From a virus, in the IMG/VR virus record IMGVR_UViG_3300028909_000081, positions 1-20,469 of that record: a DNA stretch of 20,469 nucleotides; one strand, given 5' to 3'. Numbering within the stretch: position 1 is the stretch's first letter; every line of letters starts with the position of its first letter. A program made the translations under genes and the position numbers. A model generated the notes under the pieces. The model searched no databases. It worked only from the letters and a program-made list of their open reading frames with translations, and was not told the DNA's origin. Of the stretch, positions 1 to 6,726 are shown in pieces.

Positions 1-2
1 AC

Positions 3-176
3 ACGTTGATTGACCCTAACACTTATTTGGAATACGGCGGATCAGGCACCACAGGGCTATTTGTTGTCAACGGGAACCCCTGGTATGCAACCACCGAAGG
101 AACACACCCTAACAGCGAAGGTAATGCGCTTGTGTCTTACTCCGTCACACCCGCGTCCTTCCCGTCAGTATATTAA
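3..176 (+). CDS. C-terminal end of an unrecognised phage protein (5' truncated)
   Basis: An open frame enters from the left edge and ends at TAA 174-176, nine bases before the next gene; only the last 57 residues are visible. They are rich in Gly, Thr, Asn and Tyr, with no Cys and few charged residues, as in a beta-rich structural protein, and end in ...TPASFPSVY. I do not recognise the family. The next gene is a Mu F-like minor head protein, so by usual gene order this place would hold a portal or a small head protein, but the visible residues do not prove either. A competing open frame at 10-267 overlaps both this frame and the next gene and looks like a shadow. Confidence 0.5.
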   Translation, partial: TLIDPNTYLEYGGSGTTGLFVVNGNPWYATTEGTHPNSEGNALVSYSVTPASFPSVY

Positions 177-185
177 TTTATTTGT

Positions 186-989
186 ATGGGAGCACTTAAA
201 ACATTTAAGCCTGTTCATCCTAACGCAGGTATCGAAGCAGCGTATAGCCGCCAGTTACTGGCGCTGATTGATCAGATGAATAAGAGCGTTAATTTTTGGG
301 TGTTGCAGGCATATAAAACAAACGCGCCTGAAATCGCGATGGATGCAAGCCCGGCATTTTTAATGCGCGTCTTAATGAAACGACTGAGCCGTTACTGGCT
401 TAAAAAGTTTTCAGACCGCGCACCTGATCTGGCTAAAAGTTTCACTAAACAGTCAGGCGACTACACGACGCGGGCTTTTATGGATTCGTTAAAGCAGGCA
501 GGTTTTGCGATCGAGTTCAAAATGACGGCTGCCATGAACGATGTGGCACAAGCCACCGTGAACGCTAATGTCGCTCTTATTAAAAGCATCCCCCAACGGC
601 ATTTAGCTGAAGTCGAAGGCATCGTCATGCGCAGCGTGCAGACAGGTCGCGATCTGGGTACGTTAAGTAAAGAGTTACAGGCAAATTTTGGGGTAACGCG
701 CCGGCGCGCACAATTTATTAGCAGGGACCAGAATAACAAAGCTACGGCAGCAATAACAAAAGTGAGGCAAAAAGAAGCGGGAATTACCGAAGCCGTCTGG
801 ATGCACAGTAACGGCGGTAATGAACCGCGGCAGGAACACGTTAAGTGGGGTGCTGCCAAAAAAACATACAAGATTGACGAAGGTATGTATTCCGAAGTTG
901 AAGGTAAATTTATCTATCCGGGTGAACGGCCTAACTGCCGGTGTATATCAAGGCCGGTCATACCGGGGCTGTCTTATCATTTAAGGTAG
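186..989 (+). CDS. Mu F-like minor head / head morphogenesis protein
   Basis: A 267-residue protein of the Phage_Mu_F (SPP1 gp7-like) family, which sits inside the procapsid near the portal and is needed for correct head assembly and, in relatives, DNA ejection. The N-terminal half is helical and basic. The C-terminal third carries the family signature: a TRRRAQFISRDQNNKA segment (about residues 170-186), then a W-M-H-S block followed by RQEHVKW, and the closing YPGERPNCRC motif near residue 250 with its paired cysteines. Length fits the family. The ATG at 186 is the first in frame, but no clear Shine-Dalgarno precedes it, so it may rely on coupling to the gene ending at 176. It stops at 987-989, just before the next start. 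Confidence 0.88.
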   Translation: MGALKTFKPVHPNAGIEAAYSRQLLALIDQMNKSVNFWVLQAYKTNAPEIAMDASPAFLMRVLMKRLSRYWLKKFSDRAPDLAKSFTKQSGDYTTRAFMDSLKQAGFAIEFKMTAAMNDVAQATVNANVALIKSIPQRHLAEVEGIVMRSVQTGRDLGTLSKELQANFGVTRRRAQFISRDQNNKATAAITKVRQKEAGITEAVWMHSNGGNEPRQEHVKWGAAKKTYKIDEGMYSEVEGKFIYPGERPNCRCISRPVIPGLSYHLR

Positions 990-992
990 CTT

Positions 993-1199
993 ATGCCGAT
1001 CCGAAAAGTAACAGGTGGGTATAAATGGGGCAACCACGGCACTGTTTATTCTTCACGTAAAGATGCTGAACGCCAGGCAGCCGCTGCGCATGCTAACGGT
1101 TTTACAGGCGACGATGACACAAAATTAATGCTGGCACTTATTGACGTGCTGGAACAACTACTTGAGGGTCGACATGGCCGAAATAAGACTCGCGCTTGA
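993..1199 (+). CDS. small conserved phage protein, head module
   Basis: A 68-residue protein beginning MPIRKVTGGYKWGNHG. The pattern 'basic residue, GGYKWG, G-V-Y, then an Ala-rich helix with AERQAAAAHANGF' is one I recognise from small uncharacterised proteins encoded beside minor head genes in many phages; no function is established to my knowledge. AAGG at 983-986 is a plausible ribosome binding site seven bases before the ATG. The start lies three bases after the previous stop, and the 3' end overlaps the next gene by 26 bases, which supports translational coupling. The C-terminal part (about residues 45-60) is a short leucine-rich helix. It could be a minor head component, but this is inferred only from position. 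Confidence 0.65.
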   Translation: MPIRKVTGGYKWGNHGTVYSSRKDAERQAAAAHANGFTGDDDTKLMLALIDVLEQLLEGRHGRNKTRA

Positions 1200-2643
1200 T
1201 AAAAACAGTGCGCGAACATACGACATTGAAGGGCGGTTGCGCGTAGCAGTTTCAAATATATCTAAAGCTAATGTGTGCCCATATATCGGCCACGAAATTC
1301 CAGACCCGGACGGCACGTTAAATCTGGATCCAAAAAAAGTCTATCAGCTATTACGCGACCCGGGCGAACTGGAAAAAGCAGCACCGACGTCGAATGGGGT
1401 GCAGCTGATGATAAAACACATTGCTGTATCGCCTGAAGACCCTAAAAAGATGGATGTTGTCGGTAGCATTGGCACCGACGCCGTTTTTAAAAAACCCTAT
1501 TTGCAAAACAGTCTCATCGTATGGGACGCTGTTGCTATAGCGGGTATTGAAAGCGAAGATCAGGTTGAATTATCGTGCGGGTACCGTTACAGGGCGGACA
1601 TGACACCCGGCACATACGAAGGAGTTGCATACGACGGTGTTATGCGGGATATCAGTTTTAACCACGTAGCACTGGTTACAGAGGGCAGGGCCGGCAGCGA
1701 TGTCGTTGTCGGGGATTCACAATTGGAGACTTCTATGTCACGAAATTTTACATTATCGCGCAAAGCAGCGATGGCGAAAGGTGCCCTAGTGGTCTTCCTC
1801 AAGCCCAAACTGGCTAACGACGCAAAAATCGATTTAAACCCGATTTTGGATGGGGTAACTCATGCTAACTGGGAAAAGAAAAAAGTGCAGATTGCTGAAG
1901 CGATTAAAATCGCGACTAAAGGCAAACTGGCACAGGATGCGAGTCTGAAAGACCTGATGGGTTTATTGGATATGTTTTCAGCATCTGATAACGACGGTAC
2001 GGACGAGTCGCCAGACGCAGATAAAGACGGCGCTACAGATCCAAAAGGAACGGAAGAGGGTGCTGAAGATGAGGATGATGATGAAGAAGCATCAGACGAA
2101 AATCCAGACGCAGACCTTGATGGTGCCAAAGCTGAAAAAGTGACAGCCGATGCTGAAAATGATAAGGCTGAAATACTTACTAAACTAAAGGCGCTATTAG
2201 CTCAACTTGAAGGTGGAGCTGCAGATGAGCCGCCAGAATTCCCTGGCAAACCTAAAAAACCTACATCCGAAAAGGAAAAACCTATGGGTGCATCAGATAA
2301 AACTGCCATGGATGCAGCGATTGCCGCCGCAGTCAAAAATTCCGAACAAAACACAACAAAACGACTGAATGACATCGCTGAAGCACGCGAAGCCGTCCGG
2401 CCGCATGTTGGCGAATTACGTGTGGCATTTGATAGCGCTGAAGCGGTATATAAAATGGCGCTGGATGCTGCTGGCGTAGATTTAACTGATGTTCCGCCGG
2501 CTGCGTATAAAGCGATGGTGAAGATGCTGGTTAAAGAGCAAACCACCCAAACCACTAAAACCCATTTGGCCCATGACAGTGCAGCCGTAGCAAGCTTCGC
2601 GTCCCGGTTCCCAACTGCGGGTCCAGTTATTCAATTAGGTTAA
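1174..2643 (+). CDS. DUF2213 protein: probable capsid maturation protease fused to scaffold
   Basis: A 489-residue DUF2213-family protein. ATG 1174 is preferred over the longer 1141 frame because GAGGG at 1164-1168 lies five bases upstream and MAEIRLALDKNSARTYD matches a usual N-terminus. Residues 1-185 form the family domain. It has features of prohead serine proteases: His82 in IKHIAVS, Ser134 in ELSCGY, and His164 in FNHVALV followed by GRAG. The spacing resembles herpes/HK97-fold maturation proteases, so a His-Ser-His or related triad is inferred. Residues about 270-325 are a very acidic Asp/Glu linker, and the rest is Lys/Ala-rich helix with a conserved-looking end, as expected of a scaffold delivered into the procapsid and then degraded. 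Its place between the minor head and major capsid genes fits. Two internal starts may make shorter products (listed separately). Confidence 0.8.
   Translation: MAEIRLALDKNSARTYDIEGRLRVAVSNISKANVCPYIGHEIPDPDGTLNLDPKKVYQLLRDPGELEKAAPTSNGVQLMIKHIAVSPEDPKKMDVVGSIGTDAVFKKPYLQNSLIVWDAVAIAGIESEDQVELSCGYRYRADMTPGTYEGVAYDGVMRDISFNHVALVTEGRAGSDVVVGDSQLETSMSRNFTLSRKAAMAKGALVVFLKPKLANDAKIDLNPILDGVTHANWEKKKVQIAEAIKIATKGKLAQDASLKDLMGLLDMFSASDNDGTDESPDADKDGATDPKGTEEGAEDEDDDEEASDENPDADLDGAKAEKVTADAENDKAEILTKLKALLAQLEGGAADEPPEFPGKPKKPTSEKEKPMGASDKTAMDAAIAAAVKNSEQNTTKRLNDIAEAREAVRPHVGELRVAFDSAEAVYKMALDAAGVDLTDVPPAAYKAMVKMLVKEQTTQTTKTHLAHDSAAVASFASRFPTAGPVIQLG
1735..2643 (+). CDS. possible nested scaffold product from an internal start
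   Basis: Inside the DUF2213 gene, ATG 1735 is in frame and sits exactly where the protease-like domain ends (after ...SDVVVGDSQLETS). GGAGA at 1725-1729 gives a canonical ribosome binding site with a five-base spacer. Initiation here would make a 302-residue protein containing only the linker and helical scaffold-like regions. Lambda genes C/Nu3 are the known precedent for a scaffold nested in frame in a protease gene. Seen: the site, the frame and the domain boundary. Inferred: that it is used. Confidence 0.4.
   Translation: MSRNFTLSRKAAMAKGALVVFLKPKLANDAKIDLNPILDGVTHANWEKKKVQIAEAIKIATKGKLAQDASLKDLMGLLDMFSASDNDGTDESPDADKDGATDPKGTEEGAEDEDDDEEASDENPDADLDGAKAEKVTADAENDKAEILTKLKALLAQLEGGAADEPPEFPGKPKKPTSEKEKPMGASDKTAMDAAIAAAVKNSEQNTTKRLNDIAEAREAVRPHVGELRVAFDSAEAVYKMALDAAGVDLTDVPPAAYKAMVKMLVKEQTTQTTKTHLAHDSAAVASFASRFPTAGPVIQLG
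2284..2643 (+). CDS. possible second internal start, 119-residue scaffold-like C-terminus
   Basis: A second in-frame ATG at 2284 follows AAAGGA (2271-2276) at a seven-base spacing. It lies immediately after the acidic and Lys/Pro-rich linker and starts the Ala-rich helical C-terminal domain (MGASDKTAMDAAIAAA...). The product would be 119 residues. Internal AAAGGA sites arise easily in Lys codons, so this is weaker than the 1735 start. Confidence 0.25.
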   Translation: MGASDKTAMDAAIAAAVKNSEQNTTKRLNDIAEAREAVRPHVGELRVAFDSAEAVYKMALDAAGVDLTDVPPAAYKAMVKMLVKEQTTQTTKTHLAHDSAAVASFASRFPTAGPVIQLG

Positions 2644-2655
2644 TAGGAGAAAGTT

Positions 2656-3825
2656 ATGTCACAATTTCAACAGCAAGTAAATATTATGCCCGCACCAGGC
2701 GTGGCGGGCGATTTTTGCTCGGCCAACCCCCGCGCGTCGGTGTTGAACGGGCCTGGTGATCCTGTAGCAGGACCTAACGGCGTTACGGTAGGGTACTTCT
2801 GCTGGGGATCGCCGCAAGGTTACGACAACGTTTCAGGCGAAGTCGATCCGTGGTCGCAGGTTAACAATACCGGAGCTGGTACACCTCTCGGTTTTATCCA
2901 CCGCGAACAGCAAGCTCTGATTACTAAGTTCCTTGGATATAACACCCAGCTGGTACCTCCAGGATACCCTGTCACAGTGCATCAGGCTGGCGACTTCTGG
3001 GTAACTAATAACGGAACTACCGCCGTAACGGCAAACATGAAAGCCTACGCGAATAACGCTACAGGCCAGATTAGTTTTGCGGCTACAGGCTCTCCGCCAA
3101 CAGCAGCATCAGTAACTGCTTCTTTGGTAGCCAATAGCGCTGCGACATCAACCATTGCGGTTAATACAGCAACAACCAGCACTATTGCAGGTACCACACT
3201 CACTATGGGTGCGTTATCCAGCGGCGGTTTTGTTGCAGGTCAGACTCTGACTGGCACCGGTGTAGCTGCAGGTACAACGATCGTTGCGCAGTTGACAGGT
3301 ACCGCTGGCGGTTCTGCTGGCGCTACCTTCCAGGTAAATATTAGTCAGACAGTACCTAGTACCACGATTACTGCATCAGGCGGCATGTTTACCGCCGGCT
3401 CTGCATTGTCAGGTACGTTTGCTGTCGGGCAGACATTATCAGGAACGGGCGTATCGGCAGGAACAACCATCACTGCCTTTATTTCAGGTTCAGGCGGTCT
3501 GGGTACTTATGCTGTCAGTATCAGCCAAACCACCACATCAACAACCATTTCAGCATCAGGCGGTACTTTGGTTGTTTCTGCTGTTGGTTCCGGCGCGATC
3601 AGTATTAATGACACGATTACTGGCGGCACTATCGCCGCAAATACGCAGGTCACAGCACAGGTTTCTGGTGCTACAGGCGGCGTTGGCAGTTATCTGACTA
3701 ATACATCTACCGCATCAACAAGCGGTACTGTGACAGTCTTGGGCGCCACTGAAACTAAGTGGTTTGCGATGTCCCCCGGCGCGGTCGGTGAACTCATTAA
3801 GATGAGTTCATGGGCTATCGGCTAA
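2656..3825 (+). CDS. decoration-like head structural protein carrying three inserted repeat modules
   Basis: A 389-residue protein encoded directly before the major capsid gene, where DUF2184-type phages usually encode a small head decoration or cement-like protein. Residues 1-160 and the last 25 ([20 protein letters not shown]) look like the ordinary protein: an N-terminus with [10 protein letters not shown], then [18 protein letters not shown], and a beta-rich core ending in [11 protein letters not shown]. Between them, residues 181-363 are three tandem copies of a Gly/Thr-rich module that recurs in the sheath, baseplate J and fibre of this phage. That roughly doubles the expected length. 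AGGAGA lies just upstream of ATG 2656. A surface location on the capsid is inferred from gene order and the repeat content. No exact family name can be given with certainty. Confidence 0.7.
   Translation: MSQFQQQVNIMPAPGVAGDFCSANPRASVLNGPGDPVAGPNGVTVGYFCWGSPQGYDNVSGEVDPWSQVNNTGAGTPLGFIHREQQALITKFLGYNTQLVPPGYPVTVHQAGDFWVTNNGTTAVTANMKAYANNATGQISFAATGSPPTAASVTASLVANSAATSTIAVNTATTSTIAGTTLTMGALSSGGFVAGQTLTGTGVAAGTTIVAQLTGTAGGSAGATFQVNISQTVPSTTITASGGMFTAGSALSGTFAVGQTLSGTGVSAGTTITAFISGSGGLGTYAVSISQTTTSTTISASGGTLVVSAVGSGAISINDTITGGTIAANTQVTAQVSGATGGVGSYLTNTSTASTSGTVTVLGATETKWFAMSPGAVGELIKMSSWAIG
3196..3744 (+). repeat. three tandem Gly/Thr-rich modules in the head protein
   Basis: Copies at 3196-3384, 3385-3564 and 3565-3744 encode residues 181-243, 244-303 and 304-363. 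Each follows the plan: beta strand with 'T-x-x-A-x-S-G', then V-G-Q-T-L-(T/S)-G-T-G-V, A-G-T-T-I, a G-x-G-G turn, G-T-Y/x-x-V, and an S-Q-T-x-x-S-T-T-I end. The third copy is the most degenerate ([20 protein letters not shown]). Confidence 0.85.
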
Positions 3826-3851
3826 TCTGCTAATTTAAAAAAGGAAATAAC

Positions 3852-4907
3852 ATGAAACGAAATTTAGAATTAGCGATGCTCGAATCGCGGTACGGTATTG
3901 TGGGACCCGCTGGCGAATTGTTTGACTATTTGCCAGAAGGTGCTGCAGAACGTATGGCGTTGGATGCACAGCCCGCGTTGGTTACCGTCAGCAACTCCGG
4001 TATCCCCTCCTTCCTGGCTAACTACCTTGACCCTAACCTGGTCCGTGTTTTAGTCACCCCGAACCGCGCCGCCGCTATTTTGGGCGAAGCGAAAAAAGGC
4101 GACTGGACTATGGCTACAGCGATGTTCCCGACCATTGAAAACGGCGGTGAAGTATCGAGCTACGGCGACTACTCTGAAAACGGTACCGTCACAGCAAACG
4201 CCACCTTCCCGCAACGTCAATCGTACCATTATCAGACGATTACGCAATGGGGTGAAAAACAACTGGAAATGGCGGCTTTAGCTAAAATCGACTGGGCGGC
4301 GCGTTTAAATATTGCTTCTGCAATCGTGTTGGATAAATACCAGAACAATACTTATTTTTACGGCGTGCAAGGTTTGCAAAATTACGGGTTGTTAAATTCT
4401 CCTGATTTACTTCCTTCACTTGCGCCAGGTGTGAAAGCATACAACTCAGGAACGTCAGGGCCGTGGATTACCAACGGTGCAGTAACAGCGACAGCGAATG
4501 AAATCTACACAGATATTCAGTCGCTATTCAGTTTAGTTGTATCGCAATCCGGTGGCCTGGTTGAAATGGATTCGCCGATGACTTTAGCAATGTCACCAGC
4601 GTCCAGTGTTGCTTTAACCACCACTAATCAGTACAACGTCAACGTTGAAGATTTACTGAAAAAGAACTTCCCTAAACTGCGTATTGAAACTGCACAGCAG
4701 TATTTAAATACGTCAGCAGGAAATATGGTTCAGTTGATTGTTGATGAACTTGACGGGCAAAAAACCGGCTTCTGTGCATTCACTGAAAAAATGAGGGCAC
4801 ACAAGATGGTCGTTAAAATGTCTAGTTTCGAACAGAAAAAGTCGCAGGGAAGTTGGGGCGCTATTATTTTCCAACCTTTTGCAATCAGCTCGATGGTAGG
4901 CGTATAA
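3852..4907 (+). CDS. major capsid protein, DUF2184 family
   Basis: A 351-residue DUF2184-family major capsid protein with the HK97-type fold expected for this family; about 400-500 copies would form the shell. The family pattern is visible along the whole length: the N-terminal helix with MLESRYGIVG, the GIPSFLANYLDP segment (residues 49-60), VTPNRAAAILGE, the GDWTMATAMFP strand, QRQSYHYQTITQWGEKQLEMA (around 120-140), YFYGVQGLQNYGLLN, and a C-terminal IVDELDGQKTG and FQPFAISSMVGV end. AAAAAAGGAAATAAC directly before ATG 3852 is a strong ribosome binding site, as expected for the most abundant virion protein. An intrinsic terminator follows 29 bases after the stop. No delta domain or cleavage site is obvious by eye, though the first 30 residues may be removed if the DUF2213 protease is active. 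Confidence 0.92.
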   Translation: MKRNLELAMLESRYGIVGPAGELFDYLPEGAAERMALDAQPALVTVSNSGIPSFLANYLDPNLVRVLVTPNRAAAILGEAKKGDWTMATAMFPTIENGGEVSSYGDYSENGTVTANATFPQRQSYHYQTITQWGEKQLEMAALAKIDWAARLNIASAIVLDKYQNNTYFYGVQGLQNYGLLNSPDLLPSLAPGVKAYNSGTSGPWITNGAVTATANEIYTDIQSLFSLVVSQSGGLVEMDSPMTLAMSPASSVALTTTNQYNVNVEDLLKKNFPKLRIETAQQYLNTSAGNMVQLIVDELDGQKTGFCAFTEKMRAHKMVVKMSSFEQKKSQGSWGAIIFQPFAISSMVGV

Positions 4908-4936
4908 GTAGTATTTTGTAGTTTAATCGCAAGACG

Positions 4937-4970
4937 AAAAAGGCATTCTTATGAATGCCTTTTTATTTTA
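4937..4970 (+). terminator. rho-independent terminator after the major capsid gene
   Basis: A perfect 12-bp stem, 4937-4948 (AAAAAGGCATTC) pairing with 4953-4964 (GAATGCCTTTTT), closed by a TTAT loop and followed by ATTTTA. The A-tract and U-tract make it potentially bidirectional, although no gene on the other strand needs it. It is the only clear terminator in the window and divides head genes from connector genes, so downstream genes probably rely on read-through, since no convincing promoter was seen in 4965-4982. Confidence 0.9.
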
Positions 4971-4982
4971 TGGAGATTTAAA

Positions 4983-5351
4983 ATGGCCGAACTCCCCAAG
5001 CTATCATCCGGCAATACAGTCAGTGTTGGATGCAAGATTCCTAACGGGATCCACATGGATTTTCTGACACCTGGCAAACCTCTTCGCCGCGTTACTTTAC
5101 GCGGTACAAACGCATCGCGCGTTATAGGAGGTTTTGGTATTACTGAAAACGTACCGAAAGAATTTTTTGACGAGTGGATGCGGCTGAATGCAGAACACCC
5201 GGCGGTTGTGAATGGTTTTATTTTTTCAATGAATAAAACAAACGATGCCGAAGCCAGAGCAACTGAGATGAAAGCGGAAAAGAACGGGTTTGAACCTTTA
5301 GATCCTGATAAGCCTGGTAAAGACTTAAAAAAATTCACCGTGGCAGATTAA
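4983..5351 (+). CDS. small conserved phage protein between capsid and connector genes
   Basis: A 122-residue protein starting MAELPKLSSGNTVSVGCKIPNG. The N-terminal 50 residues look like a compact beta fold (TVSVGCKIPNGIHMDF, RRVTLRGTNA), and the rest is charged and helical with FDEWMRLNAEHPAV and a Lys/Asp-rich end. I know similar proteins only as uncharacterised neighbours of DUF2184 capsid and DUF4054 genes. TGGAGA at 4971-4976 precedes ATG 4983 by six bases. It is the first gene after the capsid terminator, 15 bases before the DUF4054 gene. A minor head or connector-associated role is inferred from position only; no enzymatic motif is visible. Confidence 0.6.
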   Translation: MAELPKLSSGNTVSVGCKIPNGIHMDFLTPGKPLRRVTLRGTNASRVIGGFGITENVPKEFFDEWMRLNAEHPAVVNGFIFSMNKTNDAEARATEMKAEKNGFEPLDPDKPGKDLKKFTVAD

Positions 5352-5366
5352 TTTAAAGGCGTAATA

Positions 5367-5789
5367 ATGTCAGTCGTATTTAACTACTCCACATGGGCAC
5401 TTCGTTTTCCGGCTCTTGCGGCGAACGTACCAGAAACGCTGGCGCAACTTTATTTTAATGAAGCCTGTCAATATTGTGATAACACCGGATGCAGTCTGGT
5501 TACAGATGACAGTATTGGCGGGCAACGCGAGACATTTTTAAATTTAATAACGGCGCACATAGCCACATTAAATTCAGGTACTGCGGCGCAACCTGCTACA
5601 GGCATCGTAGGCCGCATTAATAGTGCGACTGAAGGAACTGTTACCGTACAGCTTGAGAATAAATATCAGGAAGGTACAGCGCAGTGGTGGCAGCAAACGC
5701 AGTCGGGCTCTAGCTACTGGGCGATGTCGAATCAATATCGCAACGCATTGTACGTTGTAACCCGCCCACGTAATTTCTGGCCATCATGA
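5367..5789 (+). CDS. DUF4054 head-tail adaptor
   Basis: A 140-residue DUF4054-family protein, the usual adaptor (gp6/gp15-like) that docks on the portal ring in this phage group. Diagnostic stretches are FRFPALAANVPETLAQLYFNEA-like sequence at residues 12-33 (ALRFPALAANVPE), then the helix with FLNLITAHIATLN (about 57-69), GRINSATEGTVTV (about 80-93), and the Gln/Trp-rich end with AQWWQQTQSGSSYW and PRNFWPS. Length is normal for the family. AAAGGCG just upstream serves ATG 5367. Its stop overlaps the next start as ATGA, so the two are translationally coupled. Confidence 0.85.
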   Translation: MSVVFNYSTWALRFPALAANVPETLAQLYFNEACQYCDNTGCSLVTDDSIGGQRETFLNLITAHIATLNSGTAAQPATGIVGRINSATEGTVTVQLENKYQEGTAQWWQQTQSGSSYWAMSNQYRNALYVVTRPRNFWPS

Positions 5790-6343
5790 GCGCGTCATTT
5801 AAAAGTTCAGGAACACTGAACGCGAGATTAGCAGAGTTAGCGACGAATTTAAAGGCAGCCCAAAAAGTCCACGTAGGGTTTTTGGAATCAGCAACCTACG
5901 AAAATAAGCCTGTTGCTTACATTGCGGCGATACAGGAGTTCGGCGATCCAGGTTCGGGCATCCCTCCCCGACCTTTTTTCCGCACGATGATTGCGAATGA
6001 AAAAAACCATTGGGGGCAGGATATAGCGAAAAAGTTATTGGCTACTAATTACAATGCTAAACAGTCATTAGATCAGATGGGGCAGGAAATAAAAGCCGAA
6101 TTGCAGACATCGATTATCGATCTGGTCGCACCGCCCTTATCGCGCACAACAATTATGCTGCGCGCCATGCGCGCTGCAGACCCAACGTTAGGCGATAACG
6201 GAAACCCGATATCGTACGCGACAGTAAATGAAGCGCGTGCCAGGGTTGCGGCAGGCGAAAGCACAAATGGGGTATCAGAAAAACCACTGATAGATTCAGG
6301 GCACATGCTGAATAGCGTGGATTACGAGGTAGACCCGGAATGA
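5786..6343 (+). CDS. tail completion / HK97 gp10-like neck protein
   Basis: A 185-residue protein of the type annotated as neck, tail-completion or HK97 gp10-like. The key signature is VHVGFLESATY followed by YIAAIQEFG and IPPRPFFRTMI (about residues 28-70), shared by proteins that cap the head-proximal end of the tail. The C-terminus has PPLSRTTIMLRAM and ends with the typical PLIDSGHMLNSVDYEV. It overlaps the DUF4054 gene by four bases upstream and the next gene by four bases downstream (ATGA both times), fitting a tightly coupled connector cluster. Function is by family resemblance and position. Confidence 0.8.
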   Translation: MSASFKSSGTLNARLAELATNLKAAQKVHVGFLESATYENKPVAYIAAIQEFGDPGSGIPPRPFFRTMIANEKNHWGQDIAKKLLATNYNAKQSLDQMGQEIKAELQTSIIDLVAPPLSRTTIMLRAMRAADPTLGDNGNPISYATVNEARARVAAGESTNGVSEKPLIDSGHMLNSVDYEVDPE

Positions 6344-6723
6344 ACTTGCACAATATCGTAGCGCCAGTTATAGCCGCAATTAACCCGTGGCTTACCGCTT
6401 CTTATCAGCAGTCCACAACACCTACAATTGGCATCGATTTTACGCAGACACCAGGATATTTGCCGGCAGTAAATGTTCAGGTGCAAAAGCAACCGATTCA
6501 GTGGAAAGATTTACAGCAAGTTAGCGGACTGAATTTAGTCGGCGAAAAATGCGTGATGTATGTTAGCGGTAACTGGCAAGGCGTATCACGACCAGCCAGT
6601 AAAGGCGGCGATTTAGTTACGCTGCCGGATGGCACTGTCTGGCTGGTTATTATGCCACTTGAAAACTGGTATTCGACGGACGGATGGACAAAAGTAGCGT
6701 GCGTTTTGCAAAACGGGAGTTAA
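6340..6723 (+). CDS. probable head-closure (stopper-like) protein
   Basis: A 127-residue protein. After a short helix (residues 1-20) it looks like a small beta barrel: GVSRPASKGGDLVTLPDGTVWLV and EDW-like LENWYSTDGWTKVACVLQ resemble head-closure proteins, where a 'D-x-V-x-L-P-D-G-T...W-L-V' strand pair precedes a Trp-rich turn. The call rests on this and on its place between the tail-completion and tail-terminator genes. The start overlaps the previous stop (ATGA). I would not give an exact family. It could instead be a collar protein unique to this phage group. Confidence 0.55.
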   Translation: MNLHNIVAPVIAAINPWLTASYQQSTTPTIGIDFTQTPGYLPAVNVQVQKQPIQWKDLQQVSGLNLVGEKCVMYVSGNWQGVSRPASKGGDLVTLPDGTVWLVIMPLENWYSTDGWTKVACVLQNGS

Positions 6724-6726
6724 ATA

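Noticed and set aside
10-267. Open frame of 85 codons at the left edge
   Set aside because: It overlaps the end of the frame closing at 176 and the start of the Mu F-like gene, has no binding site and no recognisable sequence.
461-871. 136-codon open frame on the minus strand
   Set aside because: Lies fully inside the Mu F-like gene, whose protein has clear family motifs; composition (many Cys, Arg) is typical of a shadow frame.
1860-2129. Ser-rich minus-strand open frame
   Set aside because: Mirror of the Asp/Glu-rich linker codons of the DUF2213 gene; no independent support.
3419-3697. Alternative + frame open across the head-protein modules
   Set aside because: An artefact of the repetitive Gly/Thr codons; no binding site and lies within the real frame.
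3196-3744. Possible CRISPR-like or DNA repeat array in the head gene
   Set aside because: Similarity is at protein level in one open frame; copies are diverged in DNA, with no fixed repeat/spacer pattern.
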